A DNA stretch of 33,077 nucleotides from contig JAJSAH010000005.1 of assembly GCA_024274875.1 (NCBI GenBank), forward strand, positions 1 through 33,077, written 5' to 3'. How positions within the stretch are numbered: position 1 is the stretch's first letter; each line of letters begins with the position of its first letter. The DNA comes from an archaeon. GTDB lineage: Archaea > Micrarchaeota > Micrarchaeia > CAILAH01. The notes beneath the pieces were generated by a model. That model saw nothing but the letters and a program-made list of their open reading frames with translations. It searched no databases and had not been told where the DNA came from. Positions 31,234 through 33,077 of this stretch are shown piece by piece. Position numbers and translations under genes: made by a program.

Positions 31234-33077
31234 GTGGAACTCAAAGAAGGCAGATTGTTTGATGTCGCTCGCAGGTTGCATAATGTGCTTAAGAATGAGG
31301 GCACTGATTACAATTTGCTGTTATATTTCTGGGATATGGTGTGCGAATATGCAGGCAATTTTCAACAAATTGAGCTAGTAGGAGATAACTTTTATGAAGT
31401 AAGAGATAGTTTGGCATTGTTGTACGCAGTATCCTCTGAAAAATTATCAAAAACCAACGACTATGATTTTGCTGAAGCGGTGCATGGCGTTTCCAAATAC
31501 TTATCAAAGATGCTGTATAAATCGAGAGGGATTTCTTTTGATAAAGATATTCTCGAGGCAGAAGTTTCCAATGATGATACATTCCTTAATAAAATCGTGG
31601 TGAAAATAAAAAAGCTTGTGAATGGAGATGATGAGGTTGCTAATGAGGATGTTGATGAAGTTTCAGTTAAAAGCGTGCCTCAAAGATTGCATGAGATTCA
31701 TTCAAAACCTCAAGACTCTAATGTGGTTCCGCTTAGTTTGGTAAAGCACAGCAAAACCAAGGATGAGTTGCAGTCAGAGGATAGAGAACAAACTGAGATT
31801 AAATTAAGGATAAAGGTTTTGGAAGCGCAGAGTGCGTTTAACCAAAAAAAGATTTCTGAACTGCAGAGTATCATTAAATCAAGAAAAGCAGAACAGGCCA
31901 TATCAGACCTGAGTTTGAGATTAAAAGTTCTTGAATCATACAACAAATCTCTAGTAAAAGAGTTATCTATGCTTAGGAAAGTTGTTGAATCTCAAAAGGA
32001 GCTCAGATCTCAGAGGATGCTTTATGAGAAAATAATCAAGAGTGCATTGGATTCGCAAAAAGGATACTATGAAAAAAGAATTTCAGAGTTAAAGAAAAGT
32101 TTAAAATCGCGCATAGTTTCTGGCGAAAGAAAATTCTCAAAACTGCGGGAGGATTTTGAATTATACCGTTCAGCGAGCGACGATGCGGTTGATGTGCTTA
32201 GATTTAAACATGCGCAGCACGAGAAGAAGATAAATGCGCTTGGATCGCAGAACGCTTCGCATGAAAATGAACTCTCTGAATTAAGAATAAAGTTTGAATC
32301 GATGCTTGCATCAAAAGTTGATGAGTTGAAAAAAGCATTAGATGAACAGAGGGATTTTGCAGATAACCGATTTTTAACCTTGCAGAGAAACCTGGAAATG
32401 CATAAAAAAACCAGTGAGCAAAAAATCTCTGATCTAAAATCTGCGCAAACATCGCAGGATGTTTCGATAAGGAAGGAGATCTCAGATATTCGCAAAGCAT
32501 TGGAACTGCATAAATCAGAGGTTGAGAATAGTTTGTCTATGATTAAGCATTATCTTGAAGAGCGGGTAGCATCCGCTGAAGCGGAATTAAATGCAGTTTT
32601 AGATGAGCATAAAGCGATGGATGAACGGCAGATTTCTGCAATTCGTTCCGAACTGAAATCGCATGATTCTGATTTGGGAAAGTTGAGCAATGAACTATCT
32701 TTAAGTGAAGTGCGCGTGCGAAAATACATTGATGAACAAAATGCTTCCCTGAAATCAGCTTATGAAGAAAAACTTTCAGATATGAGAGATGATGTAGCTT
32801 CCTTAAAATCAGTTCATGAAAAGGAATTATTAGATATGAGAGATGATGTTGCTTCTTTGAAATCAGCTTATGGAAAAGAACTTTCAGATGTGAGGGATGA
32901 TGTAGCTTCTTTGAAATCAGCTTATGGAAAAGAACTTTCAGATGTGAGGGATGATGTTGCTTCTTTGAAATCAGCTTATGGAAAAGAACTTTCAGATGTG
33001 AGGGATGATGTAGCTTCTTTGAAATCAGCTTATGGAAAAGAACTTTCAGATATGAGGGAAGATGTTACTTCTTTGAA
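31234..33077 (+). CDS. Very long coiled-coil protein (partial, runs off right edge)
   Basis: Missing from the ORF track because no stop is reached. The frame is open from ATG 31186 (one base after the helicase stop) through the window end; I favour the GTG at 31234 (ELKEGRLFDVARRLHNVLKN), which lies about 26 bases after a TATA-like tatataaa, but ATG 31186 is possible. Residues 1-150 form a compact, mostly helical globular domain without recognised motifs. After a charged linker, from about residue 170, nearly 450 residues show heptad-like Leu/Ile spacing with Lys, Glu, Ser and Asp, typical of long parallel coiled coils, and no Walker or other enzymatic motif. The visible end is an 18-residue tandem repeat. 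It could be a structural, SMC-like or surface filament protein; no signal peptide is seen. Confidence 0.75.
   Translation, partial: MELKEGRLFDVARRLHNVLKNEGTDYNLLLYFWDMVCEYAGNFQQIELVGDNFYEVRDSLALLYAVSSEKLSKTNDYDFAEAVHGVSKYLSKMLYKSRGISFDKDILEAEVSNDDTFLNKIVVKIKKLVNGDDEVANEDVDEVSVKSVPQRLHEIHSKPQDSNVVPLSLVKHSKTKDELQSEDREQTEIKLRIKVLEAQSAFNQKKISELQSIIKSRKAEQAISDLSLRLKVLESYNKSLVKELSMLRKVVESQKELRSQRMLYEKIIKSALDSQKGYYEKRISELKKSLKSRIVSGERKFSKLREDFELYRSASDDAVDVLRFKHAQHEKKINALGSQNASHENELSELRIKFESMLASKVDELKKALDEQRDFADNRFLTLQRNLEMHKKTSEQKISDLKSAQTSQDVSIRKEISDIRKALELHKSEVENSLSMIKHYLEERVASAEAELNAVLDEHKAMDERQISAIRSELKSHDSDLGKLSNELSLSEVRVRKYIDEQNASLKSAYEEKLSDMRDDVASLKSVHEKELLDMRDDVASLKSAYGKELSDVRDDVASLKSAYGKELSDVRDDVASLKSAYGKELSDVRDDVASLKSAYGKELSDMREDVTSL
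32752..33075 (+). repeat. In-frame 54-bp tandem repeat (18-residue coiled-coil unit), six copies visible
   Basis: Six consecutive units, starting at 32752, 32806, 32860, 32914, 32968 and 33022; a seventh begins at 33076 and runs off the edge. The consensus protein unit is KSAYGKELSDVRDDVASL. Copies 3, 4 and 5 are almost identical in DNA, differing mainly at one or two third positions, while copies 1, 2 and 6 have diverged. This points to recent expansion by slippage or unequal exchange. Eighteen residues is not a multiple of seven, so the heptad register shifts from unit to unit. Confidence 0.93.

Noticed and set aside
31289-32500. Minus-strand ORFs at 31289-31582, 31710-31946 and 32067-32500
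   Set aside because: They are antisense to the continuous plus-strand coiled-coil gene, which was missing from the ORF track only because it lacks a stop in the window.
32752-33075. CRISPR-like array
   Set aside because: The repeats are contiguous, in frame and have no unique spacers; they encode a coiled-coil unit.
29262-33077. Gabija-type defence system (UvrD-like GajB plus GajA)
   Set aside because: The neighbour has no ATPase or TOPRIM motif in the visible part, and gene order and sizes differ.
1-33077. tRNA, rRNA or mobile elements
   Set aside because: Intergenic gaps are too short and show no cloverleaf, rRNA or transposase signal; no terminal inverted repeats or target duplications were seen.

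Overview
The window looks archaeal and most likely comes from a DPANN-type genome (Diapherotrites, Micrarchaeota or Woesearchaeota-like; the exact phylum cannot be fixed from sequence reading alone). Support comes from the archaeal information-processing block (proteasome alpha, SBDS, exosome Rrp4/Rrp41/Rrp42, eL43, RpoP, Brix protein), a form III-like RuBisCO, a pilin with the RRAQAAMEYLMTYGWALL-type class III signal that is very common in DPANN, and TATA-like boxes about 25 bp upstream of several starts. Gene density is very high. I see no tRNA, rRNA, CRISPR array, transposase or gene-free stretch longer than 300 bases.

Layout. 1-3.1 kb: a pilin-like gene running off the left edge, two secreted or surface proteins of unknown function, and enolase. 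3.2-4.3 kb: a ubiquitin-like sulfur carrier ending in Gly-Gly, followed at once by a TtuA/Ncs6-type tRNA thiolase. 4.3-6.9 kb (minus): HydG and HydE, the radical-SAM enzymes that build the [FeFe]-hydrogenase H-cluster; here HydE carries an N-terminal HypC domain, a factor known from [NiFe]-hydrogenase maturation. 7.0-11.5 kb (plus): the proteasome/exosome/ribosome superoperon. 11.5-13.2 kb (minus): membrane proteins, a tiny eL41 gene and LemA. 13.5-16.4 kb (minus): RuBisCO, a Cys-rich microprotein, an AAA+ ATPase with a winged helix, and a 50-residue protein whose promoter is bracketed by a perfect 9-bp inverted repeat. 16.8-20.7 kb (minus): a Ca2+-type P-type ATPase overlapped by a gene with an unusual cationic C-terminal third. 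20.7-21.5 kb (plus): Nudix hydrolase and thioredoxin. 21.5-23.1 kb (minus): JAMM metalloprotease, a lysozyme-like exported protein and a secreted protein. 23.1-28.3 kb (minus): MutS, MutL and an HD phosphohydrolase, packed end to end. 28.4-29.2 kb (minus): PUA protein and a two-helix membrane protein. 29.3-33.1 kb (plus): a UvrD-like helicase and a very long coiled-coil protein with 54-bp tandem repeats that runs off the right edge.

How the genes may work together. The MoaD/ThiS-like protein, TtuA/Ncs6, JAMM peptidase and proteasome are the usual parts of an archaeal ubiquitin-like/sulfur-transfer network, although here they are not in one operon. HydE/HydG imply an [FeFe]-type hydrogenase elsewhere in the genome; the HypC fusion suggests hybrid maturation logic and is the most unusual gene architecture seen. 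RuBisCO in such archaea normally belongs to nucleotide (AMP) salvage. MutS-MutL-HD suggests acquired bacterial-type mismatch repair coupled to a nucleotide-handling enzyme. All functions are predicted from sequence motifs; no database search was run.
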